Source of the DNA: an uncultured Azospirillum sp.
GTDB lineage: Bacteria > Pseudomonadota > Alphaproteobacteria > RF32 > CAG-239
Assembly: GCA_900542055.1 (NCBI GenBank)
Contig: UQMA01000004.1
Location: 1-64,000, forward strand
Reading direction: 5' to 3'
Length of the DNA: 64,000 nt
The translations under genes were made by a program, and so were the position numbers. Below, in pieces: positions 36,760 through 46,210 of this stretch. The notes below the pieces were generated by a model that worked only from the letters and a program-made list of their open reading frames with translations, had not been told where the DNA came from and did no database searches. The number at the start of each line of letters is the position of its first letter. Position 1 is the first letter of the stretch.

Positions 36760-37763
36760 TTGTTTTAGCTTATCCATGGCTCTTGTTAATTGCATTTCTT
36801 CCTTTTATTATTCATAAATTTTTTCCGCCGGTTAAAGGGCTGTACGGAGACGCTTTAAAAGTTCCTTTTTTAAAGGATATTATAAGAATTAACAATCTTT
36901 CAGGTTCTTTATGGAAAAGTCCGCTGATAGGCAGGGAAAAAAGCAAAAGATGGTTTTTGCTTTATTTGGTTTGGCTGTTTTTGACGGTGGCGGCTTCCCG
37001 TCCGCAAATCGTAAGCGATCCGATGCCGTTGAAGAATTACGGGCGCAATATTTTTATGGTTACGGATATTTCAAATTCTATGCAAACTCCTGATTTTTCT
37101 TATCAAGGAAAAAGAATTGACCGCCTGACGGCTATAAAAATTGCAGCAAGCAATTTTATACGCGAACGCCGAAATGACCGTATTGGCTTAATTCTTTTCG
37201 GCACACGTGCATATTTGCAATCTCCGGCTACATTTGATAAACAAGCCGTGCTTGATATTTTGCTGTCTGCTGATGCAGGTATGGCAGGAAATTCAACCGC
37301 AATAGGCGATGCCGTCGGTTTGGCCTTAAAAACATTACGTGCTGAGCAGTCGTCCGATTCTGGAAAAATAATTATATTGCTTACTGATGGCGAAAACAAT
37401 GATGGCAGTTTGAGTATGCCTGAAGTTATAAAAATCGCCAAAACTGAAAATGTTAAAATTTATACAATAGGCATCGGTTCTGAAAATCAAATTATCGACA
37501 CTTTCTTTGGCATAAGAATTCCTCAAACCGATGCTATTGATGAAACGGATTTACGTCAATTGGCGAATGAAACCAAAGGAAACTATTTTAGGGCTTCGGA
37601 TACTAAGGGATTGCAGCAAATTTATCAAGAAATCGACAGTTTGGAACCAAGTTTGAATGAAGACCGTTTTGTTCAGGAACGTAAGGATTTATTTTTCTAT
37701 CCTTTGGCGCTTGGATTGATTGTAAGTTTCATGTTTTTAAGATGGCAGAAAAGGAGGGCTTAA
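36756..37763 (+). CDS. batA: BatA-like membrane protein with von Willebrand A domain
   Basis: About 335 residues: two N-terminal membrane helices, a VWA domain and a C-terminal helix. The metal-ion site is intact: FMVTDISNSM (DxSxS) and IILLTDGENNDG, with a Thr in AGNSTAIGDAV. ATG 36756 has AGGAGAA upstream. BatA proteins are linked to stress and oxygen tolerance in Bacteroides and spirochaetes, possibly as metal-dependent adaptors for MoxR ATPases; the mechanism is not settled. Confidence 0.88.
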   Translation: MIVLAYPWLLLIAFLPFIIHKFFPPVKGLYGDALKVPFLKDIIRINNLSGSLWKSPLIGREKSKRWFLLYLVWLFLTVAASRPQIVSDPMPLKNYGRNIFMVTDISNSMQTPDFSYQGKRIDRLTAIKIAASNFIRERRNDRIGLILFGTRAYLQSPATFDKQAVLDILLSADAGMAGNSTAIGDAVGLALKTLRAEQSSDSGKIIILLTDGENNDGSLSMPEVIKIAKTENVKIYTIGIGSENQIIDTFFGIRIPQTDAIDETDLRQLANETKGNYFRASDTKGLQQIYQEIDSLEPSLNEDRFVQERKDLFFYPLALGLIVSFMFLRWQKRRA

Positions 37764-37765
37764 AA

Positions 37766-39550
37766 ATGATTGAAGCTTTAATTAATTTTCATTTTCTTCG
37801 CCCCTGGTGTTTATTGCTGTTGTTTGTTCCGCTATTCTTATACAGGTATTTTTTTTCAGGTTATAAAAGTGTATCTGCATGGGAAAATGTTTGTGATAGA
37901 AATTTGTTGAATTTTCTTTTAATAAAAGGAAGTTCAAAACAGCGAAGCTTTATCGGCTATATGCTTTTTGCGGGATTGTGCGGAGCAATAATCTCATTAT
38001 CAGGACCGTCTTGGAGCAAAAAAAATATTCCTGCCTATGTCCCTTCAAATCCGGTAATGCTTTTGCTTAATATGTCCTCTGATATGGATAACGGCGATGT
38101 TACACCTGATCGGTTATCCCGTGCTAAATTTGCAATTAAAGACTTTTTGCAAAACTTAAAAACACAAGCCGGTTTAATTGTATATAGCAATGAGCCTTAT
38201 TTAATTACGCCTATATCCGAAGATAGAAATATTATTATTAATTTATTGCCAGCTGTGCAAAGAGATATTATGCCTGAAAACGGTGACAGGCTTAACCGTG
38301 CGATTGATTTTGCCGTTGAGAGGTTAAAAGAGGGAGAATATACACAAGGAAATATAGTCATTTTTACGTCCGATATTGGTCAGGAATTTAATTTAGCGCT
38401 TGAAGCTGCTATAAAAGCAAAAAAAACAGGCTATATGGTTGATGTTGTCAGTGTGCGGAAAAGTCCAAACGATAAATTGGTTATGCTGGCTTCAAAGGGG
38501 CAGGGACGATATTTGGAAATTAACCAGCTTAAAGCCTTCGCAGAGAGTATAAATGCTGAAATATCCGAAGATTTTCAACAAACTGAAAATGAAAGAGAGG
38601 TATGGGAAGACGGAGGATATTATTTGTTGTTTATACCATTGTTGTGTTGTTTATATTTTTTCAGACGCGGTATTTTGGTTTTGTTTTTTTGTTTTATTTT
38701 GCCGGTAAATGCTTTTGCCGGATTCTTTACAAATAATAATCAGGATGCTGAAAAAGCTTTTAATTCCGGAAACTATGCTGTTGCAGCCGAAAAGTTCAAT
38801 CAGCCTGATTGGAAAGCTTCAGCTTTGTATCGTCAGGGCAAATATGCCGAGGCGGCGAAATATTATCAAACGGGAAAAGATGTTGACGCATTGTACAATA
38901 GAGGAAATGCTTTAGCTAAAAGCGGAAAAATTGAAGATGCCATTAAAATTTATGAGGAAGTTATAAAACAAAATCCCGAACACAAAGATGCAAAATTCAA
39001 TCTGGACTATTTGAAAAATCAACAAAATAAACAGCAAAGCCAACAGCAGAATAACAAAAATCAGGATAAGAAAGACAAAGGCAAATCTGAAAGTCAAAAT
39101 CAACAAGATAATAGCGGGCAGTCTTCAGAGCAGGAAAATTCTGCGGAAAACAGTCAGAGTGAAAATGCTGATAATAATCAAGACAATGCCGCGGACAGTT
39201 CTTCCGAAAACGAAAAGTCTGCAGAAAATGCTTCTGAAAATAACGGCACCGGAGAAAACAAAAAAGAAGATGGTTCTGAAAACCGCCAACAAGCTCAGTC
39301 TTCATCTGATGATAACAGACAATCGGACAACAGTTCTGAAACTCAAATTCCTTCAGGTTCGGAAGCAGATGAAAAAGATGAAAACGACGCGCAAGGAACT
39401 GCAGGGCAGAAAAATGACGAAAAAGGCGATTTTGATGAGCAGCGTCAGGCGCGTGAGATGGTTTATCGCAATATTCCCGAAGATACGGGAGGGCTATTGC
39501 GTGCATTTATCCGCAAAGAATATTATAAAAACAGATATGGAGATAAATAG
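37766..39550 (+). CDS. BatB/BatC fusion: degenerate VWA domain plus TPR and acidic low-complexity tail
   Basis: 594 residues. Two N-terminal helices and a VWA domain whose metal site is altered (LLLNMSSDMDNGD where DxSxS is expected); a paired hydrophobic segment at about 285-319; TPR repeats at about 327-418 (LYNRGNALAKSGKIEDAIKIYEEVI); then about 140 residues rich in Gln, Asn, Ser and Glu; and a short conserved end (GGLLRAFIRKEYYKNRYG), typical of BatC-type proteins. ATG 37766 follows GGAGGGC. It starts three bases after batA and ends two before batD, so all are cotranscribed. Confidence 0.85.
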   Translation: MIEALINFHFLRPWCLLLLFVPLFLYRYFFSGYKSVSAWENVCDRNLLNFLLIKGSSKQRSFIGYMLFAGLCGAIISLSGPSWSKKNIPAYVPSNPVMLLLNMSSDMDNGDVTPDRLSRAKFAIKDFLQNLKTQAGLIVYSNEPYLITPISEDRNIIINLLPAVQRDIMPENGDRLNRAIDFAVERLKEGEYTQGNIVIFTSDIGQEFNLALEAAIKAKKTGYMVDVVSVRKSPNDKLVMLASKGQGRYLEINQLKAFAESINAEISEDFQQTENEREVWEDGGYYLLFIPLLCCLYFFRRGILVLFFCFILPVNAFAGFFTNNNQDAEKAFNSGNYAVAAEKFNQPDWKASALYRQGKYAEAAKYYQTGKDVDALYNRGNALAKSGKIEDAIKIYEEVIKQNPEHKDAKFNLDYLKNQQNKQQSQQQNNKNQDKKDKGKSESQNQQDNSGQSSEQENSAENSQSENADNNQDNAADSSSENEKSAENASENNGTGENKKEDGSENRQQAQSSSDDNRQSDNSSETQIPSGSEADEKDENDAQGTAGQKNDEKGDFDEQRQAREMVYRNIPEDTGGLLRAFIRKEYYKNRYGDK

Positions 39551-39552
39551 CC

Positions 39553-41295
39553 ATGGCTAGATTTATTCTGTGTTTTTTTACATTTTTGTTTATAAGTTTT
39601 CCGGTTTCTGCCGAAAATTTTGTGGCTAAAGTTAATCGCAATCAGGTTCCTTTGGGAGAAACGTTTGTGCTCACGCTGCAATATGACGGTAACCCTGGAA
39701 ATGCAACGCCTGATTTTTCACCATTAGAAAAAGATTTTACAATCTATTCTGTCGGACGCGACTATCAACGCAGCAGTATTAATGGAAAGGTAAGCCATAT
39801 CTATCAATGGAATGTAGCTTTGACCCCAAAGGTATCCGGTGTAGCCGTTATTCCTTCCATAGCTTTCCGCAGTTTTGCCAGTCAGCCTATAAAAATAAAA
39901 GTGGCTGATGAAACAATATCAGGAAGTAATGTTCCTAGATTTTCCATCGGAAGGTATATTGATAAAAAAAATCCGTTAGTTCAGGAGCAAATTATTTATA
40001 CTCTGGTTATAAAAACACCAGAACAAATTCAAGGAAGCCTGCCGCAATTTTCTGATGGAGGTTCTGATTGGATAATTAAACAGCTTGGCCAGCCGACTGA
40101 GGTTTCAGAAATAGATAACGGAATAGAGGTTCACAAGATAGAAATTAAATATGCTATGTTTCCGCAAAAAAGCGGACGCTTAACTATACCTGCATTAAAT
40201 TTTAACGGCTATTATTGGGACAAAAATAAAATGAGTTCCAGAAATTTTTCAGGTATGTTCAATGCTTTTGTGGATGAAAGTTTTCTTTCGGATTTTGGTG
40301 CAATGTCAGGAATGCAGCGTATTAATCTTTCAGCTAAACCGATTGAAGTTGATGTGCGCCCGATTCCAAACGCAAATAACGGATATTGGTGGCTGCCTTC
40401 CTCAAATATTGAAATTTCATCCGATTGGGATAAACAAATACCGCAATTTAAAGCAGGAGAGGCTGTCAATCGTAAAATTACTTTAACGGCTGTCGGCGTG
40501 TCCGAAGCACAAATGCCCAAGATAGAATTTAAGGAAACAGCCGGATTGAAACAATATCCGGAGAAGCCGGCAATTGAAAGCATAGCCACAGACAAAGGTC
40601 TGGTTTCAGTAGTGAATGTAAATATTGTTTATATTCCCGAAAAGGGCGGGCAGCTGACAATTCCTGAAATTTCGATTCCATGGTATAATATTTCAACGGC
40701 AAAAATGGAAAAAACATTTTTGCCTGAGCTTCAAGTTCAAGTAAAAGGAGTTGCGACTGTTTCTCCTGTGATTGAAAAAGAAAATTCTGCAATAGCAGCA
40801 AAATCTCTTCCGGCTGCAGTGAAAAAAACTGATGTTAAAAATATAAGCACTGCTTCTCAGAATTTATCATTAAAACATATAATAGCTATTGCGGTAATGG
40901 CTTTTGCTTTGGGCTTGTTGGCAAGCTGGGGGCTTTTGAGCTATCATAAAAAAGAAACAAATACTCCAAAACAATCATTGCCGAAAGAAAATAAGAAAAA
41001 AAAGAATTTCCAAAGCGGAATTTACAGCAGTGATTTGAAGATTGTTCGCTGCACGGTTTTAGAATGGGCGGAAAAAGTATACCCCGAACGAAATATTCGT
41101 AATTTGGATGATGTAGCAAAGCTTTTTAACAATGAAGAGTTGTCTTTTATCTTGCGTAAGCTCGATGCTGCTTTGTATTCGCCTTATAAAGAAAATTTTG
41201 ATGCCGAAAAGCTTTTATTGCTTATGAAAAAACTAAGCCGTGAAAAAAAAGGCAGCAAAGAAAAAATATCTCCGCTGCCCGAATTGTATAAATAA
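39553..41295 (+). CDS. batD: BatD-like protein
   Basis: 580 residues: signal peptide (ILCFFTFLFISFPVSA), a periplasmic region of repeated Ig-like beta modules (LGETFVLTLQYDG, VQEQIIYTLVIKT, AVNRKITLTAVG), one membrane helix at about 442-465 and a cytoplasmic tail with a helical domain. BatD is the exported partner of BatA/BatB. It is the last gene of the operon; only two bases separate it from the convergent ABC transporter gene, and no terminator is visible. Confidence 0.85.
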   Translation: MARFILCFFTFLFISFPVSAENFVAKVNRNQVPLGETFVLTLQYDGNPGNATPDFSPLEKDFTIYSVGRDYQRSSINGKVSHIYQWNVALTPKVSGVAVIPSIAFRSFASQPIKIKVADETISGSNVPRFSIGRYIDKKNPLVQEQIIYTLVIKTPEQIQGSLPQFSDGGSDWIIKQLGQPTEVSEIDNGIEVHKIEIKYAMFPQKSGRLTIPALNFNGYYWDKNKMSSRNFSGMFNAFVDESFLSDFGAMSGMQRINLSAKPIEVDVRPIPNANNGYWWLPSSNIEISSDWDKQIPQFKAGEAVNRKITLTAVGVSEAQMPKIEFKETAGLKQYPEKPAIESIATDKGLVSVVNVNIVYIPEKGGQLTIPEISIPWYNISTAKMEKTFLPELQVQVKGVATVSPVIEKENSAIAAKSLPAAVKKTDVKNISTASQNLSLKHIIAIAVMAFALGLLASWGLLSYHKKETNTPKQSLPKENKKKKNFQSGIYSSDLKIVRCTVLEWAEKVYPERNIRNLDDVAKLFNNEELSFILRKLDAALYSPYKENFDAEKLLLLMKKLSREKKGSKEKISPLPELYK

Positions 41296-41297
41296 TG

Positions 41298-43064
41298 CTA
41301 TCTGTTTTTAAATTGAGCGTTATATAAAGCTTTATAAGCGCCGTTTTCTTTGTTTATCAACTCTTCATGGCTGCCGGTTTCTACAATTTCGCCATTGTTT
41401 AAAACAACAATGGTATCAGCGTTTTGAATTGTTGACAGTCTATGTGCAATAATAAAGACTGTGCGGTCTTGCATAAGATTTTCAATTGCTTTTTGAACAA
41501 CGGCTTCAGACTTGTTATCCAGAGCTGAGGTCGCTTCATCTAAAATAACAATCGGAGCGTTTTTAATCATAGCTCTGGCAATAGCCAGTCTTTGCCTTTG
41601 TCCGCCCGATAAAGACGAGCCTCTTTCGCCGATGTCGGTATCCAAGCCGTTTTCCTGACTGTTGACAAAATCATCCAAATAGGCCATTTGCAGAGCTTTA
41701 TGTATTTCGCTTTCGGTTGCGTTAGGCTTTCCCAGCAATATATTTTCGCGAATAGTGCCTGAAAACAAAAAGTTATCTTGAAAAACAACGGCAATGCTAT
41801 CTCTTAACGAGCTGAGTTTATAGTTTCTAATGTCAATGCCGTCGATGGATATGCTTCCGGCTGTAACATCGTAAAAACGGGGAAGCAGATTTACGATTGT
41901 GGTCTTTCCGCCGCCGGAATTTCCAACCAAAGCGATGGTAGAGCCGGCTTTTATGTTCAAATTGATTTTTTTCAAAACTTTTGTTTCCGGTAAATATCCG
42001 AATTCGACATCTTTGAAAACAATATTTTGATTAACGTTCTTTAATTTTTTTGCGTTGTCACTGTCAACAATAGTCGGTTCGGTGTTAAGAATTTCAACTA
42101 TTCTTTCAATGGCTAAAAATGAAACCTGAACGTTATTGAAATTTTTACCGATACCTTTAATCGGAGTATAGAGCATAATTAAAGCGGTAATAAAAGATAC
42201 AAAATTTCCAGATGAAATTGTGCCGTTGACAATCAAATAGCTTCCGTATCCGATAACGCCGCCAACGCCTATTGAAACCACAATATGCATCATTGGCGTC
42301 ATCCAACCGGTTTTTTTAACCATTTTCATTGTCAATTTGAATAAAGAACGCAGAATGTCGTTGAAACGATTATACATCTTGTCTTGCAGATTATAAGAAG
42401 CAATGGTTTTGCTCCCGGCGTAACTCTCGTTGTAATGAGTGATAATTGTCGATGATTCTTCAATAGTATTTTTTATAATGCCTTTGATACGCCTCCGCAC
42501 TTGTGATAACGGCAGAAGAGCGCACAACAGAACAATAACGGCGATAATAGCCAGCTGCCATGAATTATAAATGAGAACGGCAATCAGAGAAACGGAAGAG
42601 AAAAAACGTGAAACAAACAATTTCAAGTTATCCAGCAAGCCTGTGCAAGCCGTGTCAGCATCGGTTGTAAAGCGCTGAAGCACATAACCGGAAGCATTGC
42701 GATCATAAAAAGCGGGTTCCAAACTCATTAATTTTTTGAATAAAGCTCTTTTAAGGTCATGATTTATTTTGGTTCCGACCCAGGTATTCAGATAGGTGGC
42801 TGCATAATTCAAAAAACCTTGTACGGTGGTAAAAGCAATAATCAGTACGGGGATATAAGCAGGTGACGTGGCTGATTTGTCAACCAATACATTATCCATA
42901 TAAGGTTTTAAAGCCAAAGCAATAACTGAATCCAAAGCCCCGACAGGAATACAAATCAAAATCGCCAGCAAGGCTCTTATCCAATACGGTTTTACAAATG
43001 GCCACATTTCACGATAGTGCTGGGTAAAATTCATTTCTTTACCAACGAATTCATTATGTTTCAT
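41298..43064 (-). CDS. MsbA-like ABC exporter
   Basis: 588 residues: six membrane helices (residues about 20-320), then an ATPase with Walker A GNSGGGKTT, Q-loop VVFQDNFLF, signature LSGGQRQRLAI, Walker B IVILDEATSAL and H-loop IAHRLST. Its plan fits MsbA, the lipid A-core flippase, or other lipid/drug exporters; no LPS gene adjoins to settle this. An internal ATG at 43034 is a possible alternative start. It follows the DUF1294 gene by 11 bases on the same strand. Confidence 0.87.
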   Translation of the reverse strand: MKHNEFVGKEMNFTQHYREMWPFVKPYWIRALLAILICIPVGALDSVIALALKPYMDNVLVDKSATSPAYIPVLIIAFTTVQGFLNYAATYLNTWVGTKINHDLKRALFKKLMSLEPAFYDRNASGYVLQRFTTDADTACTGLLDNLKLFVSRFFSSVSLIAVLIYNSWQLAIIAVIVLLCALLPLSQVRRRIKGIIKNTIEESSTIITHYNESYAGSKTIASYNLQDKMYNRFNDILRSLFKLTMKMVKKTGWMTPMMHIVVSIGVGGVIGYGSYLIVNGTISSGNFVSFITALIMLYTPIKGIGKNFNNVQVSFLAIERIVEILNTEPTIVDSDNAKKLKNVNQNIVFKDVEFGYLPETKVLKKINLNIKAGSTIALVGNSGGGKTTIVNLLPRFYDVTAGSISIDGIDIRNYKLSSLRDSIAVVFQDNFLFSGTIRENILLGKPNATESEIHKALQMAYLDDFVNSQENGLDTDIGERGSSLSGGQRQRLAIARAMIKNAPIVILDEATSALDNKSEAVVQKAIENLMQDRTVFIIAHRLSTIQNADTIVVLNNGEIVETGSHEELINKENGAYKALYNAQFKNR

Positions 43065-43075
43065 ATTTTATAATC

Positions 43076-43531
43076 CTAAATAAAGTGCAGATATTTTAAA
43101 ATGCCGTAAATCAATAAGGCTTCGACAAACATTAGAGCCCAGAAAAAAGCCTGATAGCTGCGTTTTTTGTTTTTATGATGAAAAATTTTCTGTCCGAGAA
43201 GAGCGCCGCACCAACCGCCGAGAAACTCCAAACTATGCAATTGAGCTTCGGGAATTCTCCAATCACCTCTTTGAGCGGCTTTTTTATCTACTCCATAAGC
43301 AATAAAAGTAACAAAATTGATTGAAATTAAATGCAATACAATAAAAACGAGTAAAACACTGCGCCATTTTGTAATAAAAACCGGAAGCGGAATATCGGCA
43401 AAATAAGATGTTTCGATATACCATGCGGCAGCAACAACCAATCCTAAATGCAACATATAGAAATTATTGCGGCGCAAAGGCTGAAACAGAGCCGGTAAAA
43501 CAATTAAAACCGCTGCAATCATCAGAACCAT
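43076..43531 (-). CDS. DUF1294-family membrane protein
   Basis: 151 residues with about four membrane helices and the DUF1294 signature: AYGVDKKAAQRGDWRIPEAQLHSLEFLGGWCGALLGQ is present in order, followed by a KIFHHKNKKRSY basic loop. Function unknown. It is first in a two-gene unit with the ABC exporter and diverges from the lipoprotein gene at 43689. Confidence 0.87.
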   Translation of the reverse strand: MVLMIAAVLIVLPALFQPLRRNNFYMLHLGLVVAAAWYIETSYFADIPLPVFITKWRSVLLVFIVLHLISINFVTFIAYGVDKKAAQRGDWRIPEAQLHSLEFLGGWCGALLGQKIFHHKNKKRSYQAFFWALMFVEALLIYGILKYLHFI

Positions 43532-43688
43532 AGACTTGTCCTTTTGAAGTTAAAATTTCAAAGCAATATAAAACATAAAATCTTCTTTTGCAATATAAGC
43601 TAAAATTTTGTTTAATAAGTTGCAAAAAACTGATTGTGATGTTATAAAACATACCTATGTTCTATTTTTAATAAAAACGGGATAAAAT

Positions 43689-44261
43689 ATGAAACGGCTG
43701 TATATTATGCCATTGTTGGCAATTTTATCTGCGTGCGCCAGCGGAAGTATTTTCGGGAATAATCCGTCCGATTCTGTTGAGCCGCAACAAGAAAATGTTA
43801 TAAAACAAACGAATGAAAAACAAGAAATTCGTCCCGATTATGCGCCTTATTATCTTGGTCGGAAGCAAGGAACAACCACACGCCAGATATACACGGTTTT
43901 AGCATCGCGGGCTACAAACAAAATGCTGAAATCGACAGAGGCTTTGTATGCTGGAGCTAAGTATCCGTCATTGTATGTGGGCAATCCTGTCAGCGAGGGA
44001 ACGGTCGCCGTCGAACAACCGGAATATTTAACGGCGATAGTTAAAGATATTGTTACAGGTTCACACAGTTATGTTTTGTCTGATAAAAAAACACAAGCAA
44101 ACTACGTGCTTGAAAGCTTTATCAGCAACAATTCTGTGGCAGCCGCAAATACAAAAGTTATTGTCTATAAAATTATCTTAAAAGACAATCAGCAAAAAGA
44201 AATTGGAACATGGGTTGAAACATTAAGCCCTATTATGAATGATGATCAGAGTTGGTGGTAA
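43689..44261 (+). CDS. Lipoprotein of unknown function, LpoB-like in plan
   Basis: 190 residues: signal peptide MKRLYIMPLLAILSAC with lipobox LSAC, a 30-residue Glu/Gln/Asn linker, then an alpha/beta domain (TLASRATNKMLKSTEALYAGAKYPSLYVGN, ANYVLESFISN, IVYKIILKDNQ). The strand order and a phrase such as YVLESFIS recall LpoB-type activators of penicillin-binding proteins, but I cannot confirm homology. Its stop abuts the next ATG, so it forms an operon with the 44262 gene. Confidence 0.65.
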   Translation: MKRLYIMPLLAILSACASGSIFGNNPSDSVEPQQENVIKQTNEKQEIRPDYAPYYLGRKQGTTTRQIYTVLASRATNKMLKSTEALYAGAKYPSLYVGNPVSEGTVAVEQPEYLTAIVKDIVTGSHSYVLSDKKTQANYVLESFISNNSVAAANTKVIVYKIILKDNQQKEIGTWVETLSPIMNDDQSWW

Positions 44262-45464
44262 ATGAAAAAAAGACTTTTGATAACTTCGGCGCTGGCAGCG
44301 CTGATTCCATTTCAGGCAATTGCCGATGACGATGTTGTAAAGGTTTCGGGCTCGGCTTGTGAAATTTTCAACAACGGACAGTCAAAATCAAGTGTGCGCG
44401 TTCGAGTAACGGATAAGGCAAGCTATAACGCCGTTAGCCAAATTCCGTCGCTGGCGGAATTGCGTTCGCAGATGTTAGAGCATGATTATAACGTTATTGT
44501 CTATAATCTGGTAGACAACTATGTTCAGAATATGTCTGTCAGAACAACCAGTCAGGATAATAATGAGCTTTGCGTTGAAGTAACGGGCGCTATTCCTGCA
44601 GCCGACATTGTGACAGTTATCGCCAATTATTCTCCGGCTAATCCGGCTCCGGAGTATGATTTTAAAAAAGCCAATGGAATTATTACGGAAAAGGCTGAGC
44701 CGTTCAAGGAAAACAAACCTTCCGAGGCAGCCGTTATGTATAATGGTCCGAAAGAATTTGATAAAATAGCTGAACCCAGCAAAGCTGAAATAGCCTACCA
44801 ACCCGAGCAAGAACCTCAACCTCAAGTTCAGGCGGCTGAAGAAAAAGAAGTTTTACCTAAAGCTCAAAAAATAGCGGCTCCGGCTGTTTATGTTCCTGAA
44901 GATAATGATGTAGTACCAACCGATTCCAGTGTAATAAATCAAGAACCGACACCAATAGAATTGGATAAACCTAAAATTGAACCAAAACCAGAACCGGTTA
45001 TAGAAGAACCGGTTATAGAAGAACCGGCTAAGGCATTAATTTATATTGCTCCGGTCGAATTTAACAACAATACGCATACTTCTAAACCTTTGGGCGTTTT
45101 AAAAGAATTTTTTGCCAATGAAGATTTATATACTTTATTAGATAATCCTGATGGCGCAGATTATACAATTTCTTCAAAAGTGCTTAAAGCAAAAATAGAT
45201 TCAGTTAACCAAAAGACCAAAAGAATGCAAATGGTAGTGTCAGTTGAATTGAAAATAAACGGAGCTGACGGTTCTATCAGCGATCATCAAAATCGCTTTG
45301 TTTTGTTTGACAGTTCCGAAAACGAACAAGAAGTTGCAATGAATCTCTTAAAGAAATTATTGCAAAAATCAGGCGAAAAATTGATTGCCCGTGTTGAACA
45401 AAATGAAAGCAAACGGGCTGACCGCCCGTTCCTCATTCCGGCTAAATCTTCGTCCGGTCTTTAA
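44262..45464 (+). CDS. Exported two-domain protein of unknown function (FlgT-N/LpoB-like plan)
   Basis: 400 residues with signal peptide MKKRLLITSALAALIPFQAIA. Domain 1 (about 22-125), VVKVSGSACEIFNNGQSKSSVRVRVTDKASYNAV to LCVEVTGAIPA, looks like the small SHS2-type fold of FlgT N-terminal/LPP20-like domains. Then a Pro/Glu-rich linker (about 140-260) with a duplicated PVIEEPVIEEP stretch from a 15-base repeat near 44996. Domain 2 (about 262-385, IYIAPVEFNNNT, ADYTISSKVLKAKIDSV, KMRMQMVVSVELKIN-like strands) resembles the C-terminal fold of LpoB/FlgT. All are inference from pattern. No flagellar genes are in the window. Operon partner of the 43689 lipoprotein. Confidence 0.6.
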   Translation: MKKRLLITSALAALIPFQAIADDDVVKVSGSACEIFNNGQSKSSVRVRVTDKASYNAVSQIPSLAELRSQMLEHDYNVIVYNLVDNYVQNMSVRTTSQDNNELCVEVTGAIPAADIVTVIANYSPANPAPEYDFKKANGIITEKAEPFKENKPSEAAVMYNGPKEFDKIAEPSKAEIAYQPEQEPQPQVQAAEEKEVLPKAQKIAAPAVYVPEDNDVVPTDSSVINQEPTPIELDKPKIEPKPEPVIEEPVIEEPAKALIYIAPVEFNNNTHTSKPLGVLKEFFANEDLYTLLDNPDGADYTISSKVLKAKIDSVNQKTKRMQMVVSVELKINGADGSISDHQNRFVLFDSSENEQEVAMNLLKKLLQKSGEKLIARVEQNESKRADRPFLIPAKSSSGL

Positions 45465-46206
45465 TGCTTTTGCAAACAAAACTCAGATTGTTAATGCGTT
45501 TTACGCCTGATGTTAGACAATAGCCGTCAATTTTATTGTTGATTAACATTGTATATTTATTCAGATTGAAATCATAATTACTGAAATATAATACAATTTC
45601 AACATCGGTAAAACCACGGTCTGTATAAAAATTGAAGTCATAGCCGCAAATTGCTGTTCCGATATTGTTCAGGACAATTTTAGCAATATTTGAAAAATGC
45701 GCCGCATAGCCTGTTTTTAAATAGGTGTCAGCAAACTGATTCATTGCGCTGAAAAGAATATTATTGGGAGCCGATGCTACGACTCTTTTTATTAAATTTA
45801 TATTGCCGGTAATTAATGCAAACCTCAACATTTCCAATGGAAAAATTTTAACATTTTCAGCCGGATTTTCAAATCTAGGACGGATTAAAATTGCTGCCAT
45901 ATCCAACATGCCTAAGTTAATAAGGTCGTCAAGATACATCTTTTCGTACATTAAACTTATGTTTCCGCCGATTCCCCAAACCTGATTAGCAATGGAGCGA
46001 GCCCTTTGTTCCTGTGAATTCATGATTTGCAGTCTTGTTTGCAAAATTAATAATTCAGTGTTGTTTTTATATTGTAAAGAAAGCTTTTCTGCCATTGATA
46101 AAGTGCGTAAAATTCCATTGGTGTTGTTATATTCCAATGCACGCACCTGCTGATAAAGAGCATCTATTTGTTGCTGCATGGTATCATTATTAAAATCATT
46201 CCACAT
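45442..46206 (-). CDS. Unrecognised 254-residue helical protein
   Basis: No signal peptide or membrane helix and no family I recognise. It is mostly helical, with a TPR-like feel (LSMAEKLSLQYKNNTELLILQTRLQ, LGMLDMAAILIRPRF), then a more beta-like C-terminus (GYDFNFYTDRGFTDVEIVLYFSNYDFN). ATG 46206 with GGAGAA upstream is preferred to a TTG at 46233. It lies four bases after the META-domain gene, and its 3' end overlaps the convergent 44262 gene by 23 bases, an unusually long tail overlap. Confidence 0.6.
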   Translation of the reverse strand: MWNDFNNDTMQQQIDALYQQVRALEYNNTNGILRTLSMAEKLSLQYKNNTELLILQTRLQIMNSQEQRARSIANQVWGIGGNISLMYEKMYLDDLINLGMLDMAAILIRPRFENPAENVKIFPLEMLRFALITGNINLIKRVVASAPNNILFSAMNQFADTYLKTGYAAHFSNIAKIVLNNIGTAICGYDFNFYTDRGFTDVEIVLYFSNYDFNLNKYTMLINNKIDGYCLTSGVKRINNLSFVCKSIKDRTKI

Positions 46207-46210
46207 GACA

